DNA of 64,000 bases, taken from NCBI RefSeq assembly GCF_014652275.1, contig NZ_BMYM01000001.1, positions 1,302,001 through 1,366,000 on the forward strand, given 5' to 3'. The notes under the pieces are model-generated. The model had not been told where the DNA came from. It did not search any database and saw only the letters and a list, made by a program, of their open reading frames with translations. This stretch comes from Parahalioglobus pacificus (GTDB taxonomy: Bacteria; Pseudomonadota; Gammaproteobacteria; Pseudomonadales; Halieaceae). Below are positions 37,162 through 46,077 of the stretch, piece after piece. The translations under genes were made by a program, and so were the position numbers. Each line of letters starts with the position of its first letter. Positions within the stretch are counted from its first letter, which is position 1.

Positions 37162-38028
37162 ATGAATTTTGAAACACTGGAATACAACGTCGAAGGACAT
37201 ATCCTTACTCTGCGCCTGAACCGGCCTGATCGCATGAATGCGTTTACAACACCGATGGCACATGAGTTGGTGGCCGCAATCGACGCCGCCGATGCAGACG
37301 ATGATATTCGGGCCATCGTTACTACCGGTAATGGCAAGGCTTTCTGCGCCGGTGCAGACCTGGGCGGAGGCAGCAGCACCTTCGACTATGACGAAAAACC
37401 GGACAACGCCCAAGATCCGACAGCGGCGCCCCGCGACACCGGCGGGCGCGTCACGCTGCGACTGTTCCAGTGCACCAAACCCGTGATTGGCGCCATCAAC
37501 GGCGCCGCCGTAGGCATCGGCGCTACCATGACACTGCCGATGGACATTCGGCTCGCATCAGAGCGGGCTCGCTTCGGCTTCGTATTTGCCCGCCGCGGCA
37601 TCGTTCCGGAAGCGGCCTCCAGTTGGTTCTTACCGAGAGTGGTGGGCATCAGCCAGGCCCTGGAGTGGTGTATGCGCGGCCATGTATTTGGCGCCGATGA
37701 GGCACTGGCTGGTGGCCTGGTAAAAGCCGTTTATCCTGAGGATCAGTTGCTGCCGGCGGCTTATGCCATTGCCAACGAGATAGCCGAAAACACGGCACCA
37801 GTGTCTGTTGCGCTGACGCGCCAGCTGATGTGGCGCATGCTGGGTGAGGATCACCCGATGGCGGCACACAAACTGGATTCCCGCGGCGTTTATTTTCGAG
37901 GTAAACAGGCCGACGCTCAGGAAGGCGTCATGTCTTTCCTCGAGAAGCGGCCGGCTAACTTCAACGACAAACCGTCACAGGACATGCCAGAGTTTTATCC
38001 CTGGTGGGAAGAGCCGCAGTACGATTAG
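37162..38028 (+). CDS. Enoyl-CoA hydratase/isomerase family protein
   Basis: 288-residue crotonase-fold enzyme. Oxyanion-hole residues are in GKAFCAGADLGGG (about residue 60) and NGAAVGIGATMTLPMDIRLAS (about residue 110), followed by EAASSWFLPRVVG with the usual second catalytic region (Glu in IVPEAAS). It is the downstream partner of the dehydrogenase gene (31 bp after its stop); ATG at 37162 is chosen over an overlapping upstream start. Hydration or isomerisation of an enoyl-CoA made by the adjacent dehydrogenases is the likely role. Confidence 0.9.
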   Translation: MNFETLEYNVEGHILTLRLNRPDRMNAFTTPMAHELVAAIDAADADDDIRAIVTTGNGKAFCAGADLGGGSSTFDYDEKPDNAQDPTAAPRDTGGRVTLRLFQCTKPVIGAINGAAVGIGATMTLPMDIRLASERARFGFVFARRGIVPEAASSWFLPRVVGISQALEWCMRGHVFGADEALAGGLVKAVYPEDQLLPAAYAIANEIAENTAPVSVALTRQLMWRMLGEDHPMAAHKLDSRGVYFRGKQADAQEGVMSFLEKRPANFNDKPSQDMPEFYPWWEEPQYD

Positions 38029-38045
38029 TACCGCGGCACAGTTCG

Positions 38046-39206
38046 CTAGTCCAGCATACTGCTGTAAGCGTCATCGAAGATGTCTCTGCCGATCACGTAC
38101 TTCATGATCTCGTTGCTGCCGGCGAGGATGCGATTGATGCGAGCACCGGTGAACATGTCACAGATCGGGTACTCACGCATATAACCGGCGCCGCCGTGTA
38201 ACTGCACGCCCAGATCCAACATCTTCCACTCCAGTTCCGTGGACAACAACTTGGCCTTGGCGGCCATGTTGGCATCCAGCTTACCGTCGTTATGCTGATA
38301 AACGCAGTGATCGACGTAGGTCTGCACAACGTCAATTTCGGCATCCATCTCCGCCATCTTGAACTGCGTGTTCTGCATAGCGGATAACGGCTTACCGAAC
38401 ACTTTGCGCTGCATTACAAAGTCGCGGGTAACGTCAAAAGCCTTGCGCGCATGCGCGGTTGAGCCTACGGCCACGATAAGCCGCTCCTCTGCCAGGCCAT
38501 GCATCAGGTAATAAAACCCCTTACCAACCTCGCCGAGAACATTCTCCTTTGGCACCTTCACATCATTGAAAAACAGCTCCGCCGTATCCTGCGCGTGACC
38601 GCCCATCTTCTCGAGATTTCGTCCGCGTTCGAACCCGTCCATGCCCCGCTCCACCACCATCAGGGTGACAGCGTAGGGATTATTCTCGGGGTCATTCTTT
38701 GCGGCGACGATGACGACATCTGCATTGATACCGTTACTGATGTAGGTCTTTGCACCGTTCAATACATAATGGTCGCCGGCATCGACGATGTTGCTGCGCA
38801 TACCAGATAGGTCACTGCCCGCATCGGGCTCTGTCATGGCGACAGCCAGAACCGTTTCACCAGATACGCACTTGGGCAGCCATCGCTGCTTCTGCTCTTC
38901 GGTCCCCAGCTTTGTAAAATAGGGACCGATCAAGCGGCTGTGCAGCGTATTGCCCCAACCCCCAATACCAGCGCGCACCGATTCTTCAATAATGATCTGC
39001 TCATAGCGGAAGTCATTGTCACCCAGGCCACCGTACTTCTCTTCCGGCCACACCATAAGGAAACCCTGCTCCCCTGCTTTTCGGAAAATTTCACGGTCTA
39101 CGATGCCCTTTTCGTTGTATTCGGCCATGTGCGGCGCAACTTCTGTCTCCAGAAACTTGCGATAGGCCTGACGAAACATGGTTTGCTCTTCGGTAAAGAT
39201 GCGCAC
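38046..39206 (-). CDS. Acyl-CoA dehydrogenase (long-chain type)
   Basis: 386 residues, GTG start at 39206 preceded by CGGAGTGATACC. Features: FLMVWPEEKYGGLGDNDFRYEQIIIEES, AMTEPDAGSDLSGMRSNIVDAG (flavin-contact loop), YVLNGAKTYISNG, and the C-terminal QLHGGAGYMREYPICDMFTGARI with catalytic-region and Glu-containing residues. NGAKTYISNG and the LHGGAGYM motif are canonical. It converges with the hydratase gene 17 bp away and lies next to a long spacer, so it has its own promoter in 39207-39641. Confidence 0.92.
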   Translation of the reverse strand: MRIFTEEQTMFRQAYRKFLETEVAPHMAEYNEKGIVDREIFRKAGEQGFLMVWPEEKYGGLGDNDFRYEQIIIEESVRAGIGGWGNTLHSRLIGPYFTKLGTEEQKQRWLPKCVSGETVLAVAMTEPDAGSDLSGMRSNIVDAGDHYVLNGAKTYISNGINADVVIVAAKNDPENNPYAVTLMVVERGMDGFERGRNLEKMGGHAQDTAELFFNDVKVPKENVLGEVGKGFYYLMHGLAEERLIVAVGSTAHARKAFDVTRDFVMQRKVFGKPLSAMQNTQFKMAEMDAEIDVVQTYVDHCVYQHNDGKLDANMAAKAKLLSTELEWKMLDLGVQLHGGAGYMREYPICDMFTGARINRILAGSNEIMKYVIGRDIFDDAYSSMLD

Positions 39207-39641
39207 GGTATCACTCCGGTTTTAATTGTTCGGAGATATTGGAATCACAGCCGTGGCTTCGCAATGACCCGCCGGCCTAAAAAAATTGACCGCGCGTGAC
39301 AGCCCGCCCCAAAGTTCAGGGGGGACTAACTTTTTAAACGGTTCGCGCCACCGCGAGCGTGGGGTTCCCTAGCTTTCAAAAAACGAATAAAGGCTCCTTC
39401 ACAAATAAAATGGGAGTCAGCTCGGAAGTAGGTTTCAAGGCACACGTAATGCGGAAATCTCTCAACGATTCAACGCCTACCATAACTGCGTAAACATGAG
39501 GCGTTACTGTGGTTATCGCCATACAAGCCATTGGCGAACACCCGGAGCCACCTTCAATTATCTGAGCGGAATGGGTTATGATCGGCAGTGTCGGGGCTCT
39601 CAGACACGCCTAAGAATGATCACTAGAGGGATGTAAAAAGT
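39207..39641. other. 435-bp divergent spacer upstream of acyl-CoA dehydrogenase and FkbM genes
   Basis: The stretch is more AT-rich than its surroundings and has no reading frame of clear coding character. It probably holds promoters for the divergent dehydrogenase (minus) and FkbM gene (plus). Near the dehydrogenase start are inverted CTCCG (39214-39218) and CGGAG (39231-39235) pentamers; the latter overlaps the dehydrogenase ribosome-binding region. GAGGGATG lies just upstream of the FkbM TTG. I see no repeats or RNA gene. Confidence 0.5.
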
Positions 39642-40373
39642 TTGCTAAAACCAACGTTGAAGCGCTTGATAAACAGTACGCTCGCACTCTTCGGTTACCG
39701 AGTGATTAGAACACCACTCAACCGGGTCGGCGGAATAGACCTGTTCAGCGACATCGCTTATCTCGTAAAGAGTGAAACACCAACTTGCATCGATGTCGGA
39801 GCTAATGTCGGCCAGACGATAGATGCCTTACTCGACACCTTCAGCAATCCGTTGATTCATTCTTTTGAGCCCTCACTAAAAACGTTCCAGACGCTACAAC
39901 GCAAACCCTATGCCGGGCGAGTCGTACTCCATAACCTGGCTCTGGGAAGTGCTCCGGCAGAACGAGAGTTCATCAACTATAAAAGCAGTGTTCTGAGCTC
40001 TTTCCTGCCCTTGGATCCGGGGCATCAAAATCGCTTCCGCGACGTTTCTGAAGTAGGCCGGGAAAACGTTCAACTAAGCACCGTAGACTGCTTCCTAGCT
40101 GAGGAGCGCATCATAAGTGTTGATCTCTTGAAAATTGACACGCAGGGTTTTGATCTAGAGGTGCTGCGAGGCGCTCACAAGTCTCTGACAGACGGACGTA
40201 TTCAATATGTCCTGGTGGAGATTAACTTTGTCGGGATGTACCAGGGCCAATCTTCGGCTGCAGAAGTTACTCAAGAGCTGGAAACCGCGGGCTTCCGGCT
40301 CATTGATTACTACGAGAAAGTTCGTGAGCAGGGACGTTTGGCCTGGTGCACTGCACTATTTGGACGAAGCTAG
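39642..40373 (+). CDS. FkbM-family methyltransferase
   Basis: 243-residue SAM-dependent methyltransferase, TTG start at 39642 supported by GAGGGATG about 10 bp upstream. Core motifs are CIDVGANVGQTIDALLDTF (about residues 48-66), FEPSLKTFQTLQ, VDLLKIDTQGFDLEVLRGA (residues about 155-175) and VLVEINFVGMY. FkbM enzymes often methylate sugars, hydroxyls or surface polysaccharide. No biosynthetic gene flanks it. The base composition here is more AT-rich than neighbours, and the gene is isolated between two unrelated catabolic units, so recent acquisition is possible. Confidence 0.85.
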   Translation: MLKPTLKRLINSTLALFGYRVIRTPLNRVGGIDLFSDIAYLVKSETPTCIDVGANVGQTIDALLDTFSNPLIHSFEPSLKTFQTLQRKPYAGRVVLHNLALGSAPAEREFINYKSSVLSSFLPLDPGHQNRFRDVSEVGRENVQLSTVDCFLAEERIISVDLLKIDTQGFDLEVLRGAHKSLTDGRIQYVLVEINFVGMYQGQSSAAEVTQELETAGFRLIDYYEKVREQGRLAWCTALFGRS

Positions 40374-40473
40374 CTCCATCGCCATCTGCTTCAATGCTAG
40401 GAATGAACGACAGTGCAGACTGGGCAGTACATTGTCGATGTAACGCATTTCTCCCTGCTCATAGCATAGGACA

Positions 40474-41979
40474 TCAGAACTCGAACCGATTGGCCTTCTC
40501 GCCAGTAGAAACCTGTCCGCGAACGCCCACGGCGTCTTCACCAATCAACTGCGCAAGAACCTCTGGGGAGCTATCTGTGTGCGCCAGGAAGCGCTCGCCG
40601 CTGTCGAGGCGGCCGATCACGATACCCAGTGCAGGCTCACCCTTCTCGTAGCGAACCGAGTGCGCTTCGATAACGCCAGGGCCCTGGGGATTAGACGCTA
40701 ACGCCGGGGCGTCCAGCGCATCAATCTCCGCCTGCCGGTCGATTCGCCGCGAAAGATCCCACGCGCCGGGTTCTGTGGAGTAAACGCCGACGGCATGCTT
40801 GGTAATGTAGCCGCCATTGGCATTGACCAGACCATGGCCCTCGCCGCTCTCCCGCAGGCGGGCAACCATCTCGGCGATACCGTGCATACTGTAGTTGTTT
40901 CCCGGCCCTCCAAACTGGAACAAGCCACCGGTCAGCGTCAGGCCGCGCGGGTCATCAACAGCAATGCCCAGAGCGTCGCAGGCCACCTCAACCGCCGAGG
41001 GAAAACAGCTGTAAAGATCAAAGTGATGCATGTCATCGACACTCAGGCCCGCCATAGCCAGAGCCTGCGGCATCAAACGCTCAAGCGCGGGCGAGCTGTA
41101 GTAATTAACGCGACCTGTCACGTATTCCGCATCCCTGGCTTCTGCGCCGCCACGCAAATAGACCATCTGCGATGGATCGATACCCAACTCGCGCGCCTTG
41201 CCTGCTGTGGTCATAATCACTGCAGCAGACTGATCCACCTGCAATATGGCGTTCATCGCCTTGGTGTAGGGGTACACCACCATACGATTGCCGTCGTCAG
41301 TGCTCAGCGCCTGCTCCGGCGTGAGCGCCTGCTGCCGCCAGGCGTAAGGATTGTTTGCTGCAACTTCGCTGAAACGACTCACCATGCTGCCCAGCACGCT
41401 TTGCTGCTGCTGCAGCGTGAAACCCTTGTGATGCCGAATGGCGCTTTCAAACAGCGGGTACACGTTGATAGGCTCAAACAGTCCGTGATCGCCCTCTGTC
41501 GGCAAGGTCATGTCGGAATTCTGCCCGAGCGAAACAGAGGCCTGAGTCCCTCCCTGAGTCCAATGGGAGACATCGGCACCGGTTCTAAAAGCATGGAACA
41601 TGGTCGCCAGTAATTCCGCGCCGGCGATCAATACGACCTCGCTCTCGCCCTTTACCAGTCTATCGGCAAAGCGGTTCACGAAGAATTGCGGCAGACTGCC
41701 ACCGACGCCCGCCGTGAACAGTTGGGCAGAGACGCCCACCCGTTCGGCAAGCGCCGAGGCAACGTTAGGTGTGGTGAGCGCGCGCATTTCCGGCACGGCT
41801 TCCATCATGAACGGCACATTCACAACCGTATCTATGGCCTCAGTAATGCCAGGGCAATTGGCATCCGTGATGGCGGCCTCACTGGCGTCGACCAACGCAT
41901 CAACGAGGCTACGGCTGGCATCTTTATCGCGATAAACCTGCTGGCCCACGGCCACCAGAACGGGTGAGTTATTACTCAT
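40474..41979 (-). CDS. Thiolase-like protein type 1 (TLP1), no nucleophilic cysteine
   Basis: 501-residue thiolase-superfamily protein with the TLP1 additional C-terminal domain. Family markers are DLYSCFPSAVEVACDALGI, LTLTGGLFQFGGPGNNYSMHG and VVYPYTKAMNAILQVDQSAAVIM. At the usual nucleophile position the sequence reads FTAGVGGSLPQFF with no cysteine, so classical condensation or cleavage is doubtful. It precedes the dienelactone hydrolase and thiolase genes in order on the minus strand but is last in the transcript. A role in acyl-CoA metabolism is inferred. Confidence 0.82.
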   Translation of the reverse strand: MSNNSPVLVAVGQQVYRDKDASRSLVDALVDASEAAITDANCPGITEAIDTVVNVPFMMEAVPEMRALTTPNVASALAERVGVSAQLFTAGVGGSLPQFFVNRFADRLVKGESEVVLIAGAELLATMFHAFRTGADVSHWTQGGTQASVSLGQNSDMTLPTEGDHGLFEPINVYPLFESAIRHHKGFTLQQQQSVLGSMVSRFSEVAANNPYAWRQQALTPEQALSTDDGNRMVVYPYTKAMNAILQVDQSAAVIMTTAGKARELGIDPSQMVYLRGGAEARDAEYVTGRVNYYSSPALERLMPQALAMAGLSVDDMHHFDLYSCFPSAVEVACDALGIAVDDPRGLTLTGGLFQFGGPGNNYSMHGIAEMVARLRESGEGHGLVNANGGYITKHAVGVYSTEPGAWDLSRRIDRQAEIDALDAPALASNPQGPGVIEAHSVRYEKGEPALGIVIGRLDSGERFLAHTDSSPEVLAQLIGEDAVGVRGQVSTGEKANRFEF

Positions 41980-42025
41980 CGGTTAACAATCCTTGAGGAG
42001 TTGGGCCGCGGGTGCGGCCCGAGAA

Positions 42026-42739
42026 TCAAAAGAGTTCGGTCAGGAAATTATCCAAGGCTTGAAACGCACGCCGATCGGCGTCGGCACTGTAGACGGTACC
42101 CATATCCGGATCGTTCGCCTCAGGATTAGTGAAGGCATGCAATGTATTGCCATAGGCATGCACTTGCCAGTCTACACCCGCCTCACTCATCTCAGAGGCA
42201 AGGGACAGGAGGCTGTCGGGCTGTGCCATGGGGTCATCGTATCCGTGCAGGCATAGCACTTTAGCCGTGATTGCCTGATTGGGCGGCGACTCAGGCGCAT
42301 TAAACAGTCCGTGGAACGAGACAACGCCGAGCACATCGCTGCCAGAGCGCGCCAGATCCAGCACACAGAGTCCGCCGAAGCAGAAGCCCATAGCCGCGGT
42401 TTTACCGGCATCGACCCCCGGCTGTTCTCGTAGCACTTCCACAGCCCGGTTAATTCGCTGCTGAAGCACCGCGCGGTTCTCCACCAACGGGGTCATCAGC
42501 GCGGTGTTTTCCTCAACGGATGTACCCCGCACACCCTTACCGTACATATCGATGGCAAAGCCTACATAGCCCTGCTCGGCCAGCGCTCTCGCCTTGCTCT
42601 CCTCGAACTCGCCGCGACCGGCCCAGGTATGGGCGACGGCCACCGCAGGTGCGGCACTGCGACTGTCGTCCCAGGCCAGGTAGCCCTCAAACAACTCACC
42701 GTCGCAGCTGTACTCAACCAACCGGGATTGGATTGCCAT
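42026..42739 (-). CDS. Dienelactone hydrolase family protein
   Basis: 237-residue alpha/beta hydrolase of the carboxymethylenebutenolidase group. The nucleophile elbow is GFCFGG (Cys, about residue 119); the acid/base triad members are in LHGYDDPMAQP and YGNTLHAFTNPEAND. The N-terminal AVAVAHTWAGRGEFEESKARALAEQGYVGFAIDMYGKG matches the family. The natural substrate is not defined. Lies between the thiolase-like and thiolase genes, one base after the thiolase stop, so the three form one transcription unit. Confidence 0.9.
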   Translation of the reverse strand: MAIQSRLVEYSCDGELFEGYLAWDDSRSAAPAVAVAHTWAGRGEFEESKARALAEQGYVGFAIDMYGKGVRGTSVEENTALMTPLVENRAVLQQRINRAVEVLREQPGVDAGKTAAMGFCFGGLCVLDLARSGSDVLGVVSFHGLFNAPESPPNQAITAKVLCLHGYDDPMAQPDSLLSLASEMSEAGVDWQVHAYGNTLHAFTNPEANDPDMGTVYSADADRRAFQALDNFLTELF

Positions 42740-42740
42740 C

Positions 42741-43925
42741 TCAGACTACCTCGTCAACGCGTTCCACGATGGTGCCGTTAGCCGTGCCGCCGCCTTCACA
42801 GATGGCCAGCAGACCATAGCGCTTACCCGTGCGTTGAAGCTCATGGACCAGCGTGGTCATCAGCTTTGCGCCCGTGCCCCCCAATGGATGTCCCAAAGCC
42901 TGCGCACCACCGTTCACGTTCAGTTTCTTGAGATCGGCCTTCATCGCTTTTGCCCAGGACAAGGGCACTGAGCCAAACGCTTCGTTCACTTCGAACAGGT
43001 CGATATCGCCCATATCCAGGCCTGCACGCTCCAGTACCTTTTCGGTGGCCGGGATAGGGCCTTCCAGCATAATGACCGGGTCGGAGCCGATGACGCTAAG
43101 AGCCACGATCTTGGCCATAGGCTTTAGCCCCAGGCGCTTGCAGGTTTCACCATTGACGACCATCACAGCCGCTGCACCATCACAAATTTGCGATGCATTG
43201 GCGGCGGTGAGCACACCGTCCTCACTCATGGGCTGCAGCCCCGATATCGCGCCCAGGGTGGCATCCATACGGATACCCTCATCCTGGCTGTGCATTTCGC
43301 GGGTGCCGTCTTCCAGCTCGATTTCGATAGGCACGATCTCGCGATCAAAACGCCCTTCTTCAACGGCCTGCTTGGCTTTGACATGGCTGTCCAGCGCAAA
43401 CTCATTGAGTTCTTCGGAGGTCAGCTCGTACTTCTTGACCAGCATCTCTGCACCGGCGAACTGGTTAAACTGAACACCCGGATAACGGGCCTGAATCTCT
43501 GCGCCATAGGGCACACCGTGATCGGCTTTGGCGCCATCGATAATGCTCGCGCCGATAGGCACCTGGGACATGCTCTCCACGCCACCTGCGATAACAATGT
43601 CCTGGGTTCCTGACATCACGGCCTGGGCGGCAAAGTGAATTGCCTGCTGGCCCGAGCCACACTGGCGGTCGACCGACGTGCCGGGCACCTTCTCGCCCAA
43701 CACGGAAGACAGGCAGACATTGCGTCCCACATTGCTGGACTGGGCACCCACCTGTGACACACAGCCCCAAATCAGGTCGTCGATCTCATCCACGGCAACA
43801 CCGGTGCGCTCTACCAGCGCATCAACAACCTTGGCGCCAAGGTCAATGGGGTGAACTTTAGACAGACGTCCGTTCTTACGGCCGCCCGCGCTTCGCACGG
43901 CGCCAACAATGTAGGCATCACTCAT
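42741..43925 (-). CDS. Acetyl-CoA acyltransferase (thiolase)
   Basis: 394-residue thiolase with nucleophile Cys89 in DRQCGSGQQAIHFA, the NEAFGSVPLSWAKA motif, NGGAQALGHPLGGTGAK (catalytic His) and the C-terminal CEGGGTANGTIVERV (catalytic Cys). All four catalytic motifs are present, so it is the active thiolase of this cluster, probably completing beta-oxidation or condensing acetyl-CoA. First gene of the unit with the dienelactone hydrolase and TLP1 protein downstream. Confidence 0.94.
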   Translation of the reverse strand: MSDAYIVGAVRSAGGRKNGRLSKVHPIDLGAKVVDALVERTGVAVDEIDDLIWGCVSQVGAQSSNVGRNVCLSSVLGEKVPGTSVDRQCGSGQQAIHFAAQAVMSGTQDIVIAGGVESMSQVPIGASIIDGAKADHGVPYGAEIQARYPGVQFNQFAGAEMLVKKYELTSEELNEFALDSHVKAKQAVEEGRFDREIVPIEIELEDGTREMHSQDEGIRMDATLGAISGLQPMSEDGVLTAANASQICDGAAAVMVVNGETCKRLGLKPMAKIVALSVIGSDPVIMLEGPIPATEKVLERAGLDMGDIDLFEVNEAFGSVPLSWAKAMKADLKKLNVNGGAQALGHPLGGTGAKLMTTLVHELQRTGKRYGLLAICEGGGTANGTIVERVDEVV

Positions 43926-44024
43926 GGGTTACTTGCTCCTTCAGTATTCTCGGTCCGCGCTCACGCGGACGGGCCCGCTAGACTATTACATCTTACGGGG
44001 CCTAGAGAAGGGGCATGGAGGAAA

Positions 44025-45953
44025 TCAGCCCAGCGCTGTTACTGCCGCTGGCTGTGAACCGGCAACTACCCGCAGACAGGGAGTATCATCCTCGCAGAGC
44101 AAGCCGTGTATCTCGATGCCGTTACTGGCGCGATACAGGTCCAGCAGGAAGGCGGCGATCTCACGACTGATCACCTGCCCCGGCACCAGCGCAGGGATGC
44201 CCGGCGGATAAGGAACAACTTGCTCGGCACTGAGCGCGCCAATGATGCGCGGGTTCAGTGAGTAATCGGCACTGCACAACGGTACCGCATCGCCGGCGCC
44301 GAAATAAGCAGTACGAGGCAGAATCTCGATCGCACTCAGCGGAGGCAGCGCCTGGGGTAAACGGCCCGACTCATCGCCGGCCCCGGCAACCCGCGCCAGC
44401 GTTCGCAGTGCGTTTACCAGGCGCATGACTTTACCCTCAGTGGTACCGAGGGTTACCAGCACAGTCAGCGTGTTGTGCGTGACCTTCTCCAACTGAATGC
44501 CGTAATCCTCAAACAGCGCCAACTGTACCTGGCGGGCATTCAGCCCTGATGCGGATACATCAATACTTAGCTTGGTAGGATCTAAGCGTATGCCGTCATC
44601 CGCCAGCTCACCCGGCAACATATCCTCCAGCGACAAAACTCTGAACATGCCTGTTTCGTCAATCGCCTCGCGCAAACGGCGGGCGATGTCTATGCAGCGA
44701 GAGAGCTGCGCAAAACCCTCCATGCTCATCTGCTTACGGGCCACATCCAGGCTGGCAATCATGGCGTACTGCGGGCTGGTGGATGTGTGCATATTGAGGT
44801 GCTCGCGGAAGCGATGCTCATCGAAGTCGGGATCTGCGACATGGATCATGCTCGCCTGAGAAAATGCCGACAGCATTTTATGCGTACTCTGGGTCACATA
44901 ATCAGCACCGCTGTCCAGCGCGTTAGGCCGAAGGTCTGGATGGAATCGCCCATGCGCATACCAGGCTTCATCCACCAACACCTTAATTCCCCGCTCGTGC
45001 GCGTAGGCAATGATCGGCTCAAGGTCGTAGTAAAAACCGTCGTAAGTGCAGGAAGTGAGCACCAAGAGCCCAGCGTCGGGATGAGCGTCTATGGCCTCAA
45101 GAATCCGCTGACGTGGCACAGGCCCGTAAAAACCGTACTCTGGCTTCAAGCTGGCCTGCAGATAAACGGGCTCAACACCGAAAAGAATGACCGCGTGATG
45201 GATGGACTTGTGGCAGGCCTGATCAAGAATGATTTTTCCACCACCGCCCAGCAAATGCTGAACGATGACTTTATTGGCGGTGGACGTGCCATTGGTCACA
45301 AAGAAAGTGTGATTGGCACCAAAGGCACGCGCCGCCAAATCCTGGGCATCCTGGATCACGCTGTGTGGTTCCAGCAGTGAATCGAGAACCTGTACCGACA
45401 CCGACAGGTCTGTGTTGAAGATGTGCTCGCCCATCATGTGGTAGAACTCGGCCACCCAGGGGCTGTCTCGAAGGCTGTCACCGCCCGAGTGACCCGGCGT
45501 GTGCCAGGCGTCTTTGGCGCTGTAGACATAGTCGCGCAGCGTATCGGCAAACGGTGTTCGTCCGCGCTCTGCGATGGCGCTGCCAATGTGGCGCAAAAGC
45601 TGACTGTAGTTGCTCTCATCCCGGTGCAGTAGTTCCACACTCGAGTGAATGTCCGCAGCATCGGCCGGCATCGCCAGGAACACATCCAGCTCAGCCCTCA
45701 AGGCCTGCAACTGTTGTAGGAAGGCGTCGAGATCCGCCCCCAGCAGACCGTCCACGACAATGGCCTGTAACAGACCATCACTGGCCGCACAGTCCAGTAC
45801 CGACTCAGCACTGTTGTGAGCAATAAAGGTCAATGTGCTACCGCCCTGCCCCGCGGGATCACTTTGCGCGGCACTGTTGAGCCCTTCGACCCAGGCTCCG
45901 AGAAAAGCCGGATCGGCACTGACAACGGCTACGTGGCTAGAGGGTATCGGCAT
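44025..45953 (-). CDS. Orn/Lys/Arg decarboxylase (fold type I, class III)
   Basis: PLP-dependent amino-acid decarboxylase of 642 residues. N-terminal response-regulator-like wing domain (about 1-115), then the large PLP domain with HTPGHSGGDS, FVTNGTSTANKVIVQHLL, DEAWYAHGRFHPDL and the Schiff-base Lys in TQSTHKMLSAFSQASMIH (about residue 355), then the C-terminal domain with VPYPPGIPALVPGQVIS. Which amino acid is used is not decided by sequence. It is divergent from an Lrp/AsnC regulator across two palindromes, which suggests direct control by it. Confidence 0.92.
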   Translation of the reverse strand: MPIPSSHVAVVSADPAFLGAWVEGLNSAAQSDPAGQGGSTLTFIAHNSAESVLDCAASDGLLQAIVVDGLLGADLDAFLQQLQALRAELDVFLAMPADAADIHSSVELLHRDESNYSQLLRHIGSAIAERGRTPFADTLRDYVYSAKDAWHTPGHSGGDSLRDSPWVAEFYHMMGEHIFNTDLSVSVQVLDSLLEPHSVIQDAQDLAARAFGANHTFFVTNGTSTANKVIVQHLLGGGGKIILDQACHKSIHHAVILFGVEPVYLQASLKPEYGFYGPVPRQRILEAIDAHPDAGLLVLTSCTYDGFYYDLEPIIAYAHERGIKVLVDEAWYAHGRFHPDLRPNALDSGADYVTQSTHKMLSAFSQASMIHVADPDFDEHRFREHLNMHTSTSPQYAMIASLDVARKQMSMEGFAQLSRCIDIARRLREAIDETGMFRVLSLEDMLPGELADDGIRLDPTKLSIDVSASGLNARQVQLALFEDYGIQLEKVTHNTLTVLVTLGTTEGKVMRLVNALRTLARVAGAGDESGRLPQALPPLSAIEILPRTAYFGAGDAVPLCSADYSLNPRIIGALSAEQVVPYPPGIPALVPGQVISREIAAFLLDLYRASNGIEIHGLLCEDDTPCLRVVAGSQPAAVTALG

Positions 45954-46008
45954 TATTGTGAGTCCCTTGGGTTCTGACGCTCAGGCCCCTAGTGTACGAA
46001 GGCGCCAT

Positions 46009-46032
46009 GTCATATTGAATATTCATAATGAC
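46009..46032. promoter_or_regulatory. Imperfect 24-bp palindrome, probable Lrp-type operator 1
   Basis: GTCAT (46009-46013) and ATGAC (46028-46032) are inverted outer arms around a symmetric core centred on GAATATTC; two positions per side mismatch. It lies between the decarboxylase and Lrp/AsnC starts, 46 bp from the regulator ATG. Confidence 0.55.
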
Positions 46033-46049
46033 GGATTGATAATTCATAA

Positions 46050-46064
46050 CCGTCAATATGACGG
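46050..46064. promoter_or_regulatory. Perfect 15-bp palindrome, probable Lrp-type operator 2
   Basis: CCGTCA-ATA-TGACGG is a perfect inverted repeat. TGACGG recurs at 46029-46034, exactly 30 bp (about three helical turns) before the copy at 46059-46064, which suits cooperative binding by an Lrp-type oligomer. It is 13 bp from the regulator ATG. Confidence 0.6.
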
Positions 46065-46077
46065 AACTATCAGCATA

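Noticed and set aside
40795-41613. Plus-strand ORF of 272 codons opposite the thiolase-like gene
   Set aside because: Fully antisense to a well-supported gene and lacking any recognisable motif.
42853-43473. Plus-strand ORF of 206 codons opposite the thiolase
   Set aside because: Serine-rich antisense reading of the thiolase gene, with no family match.
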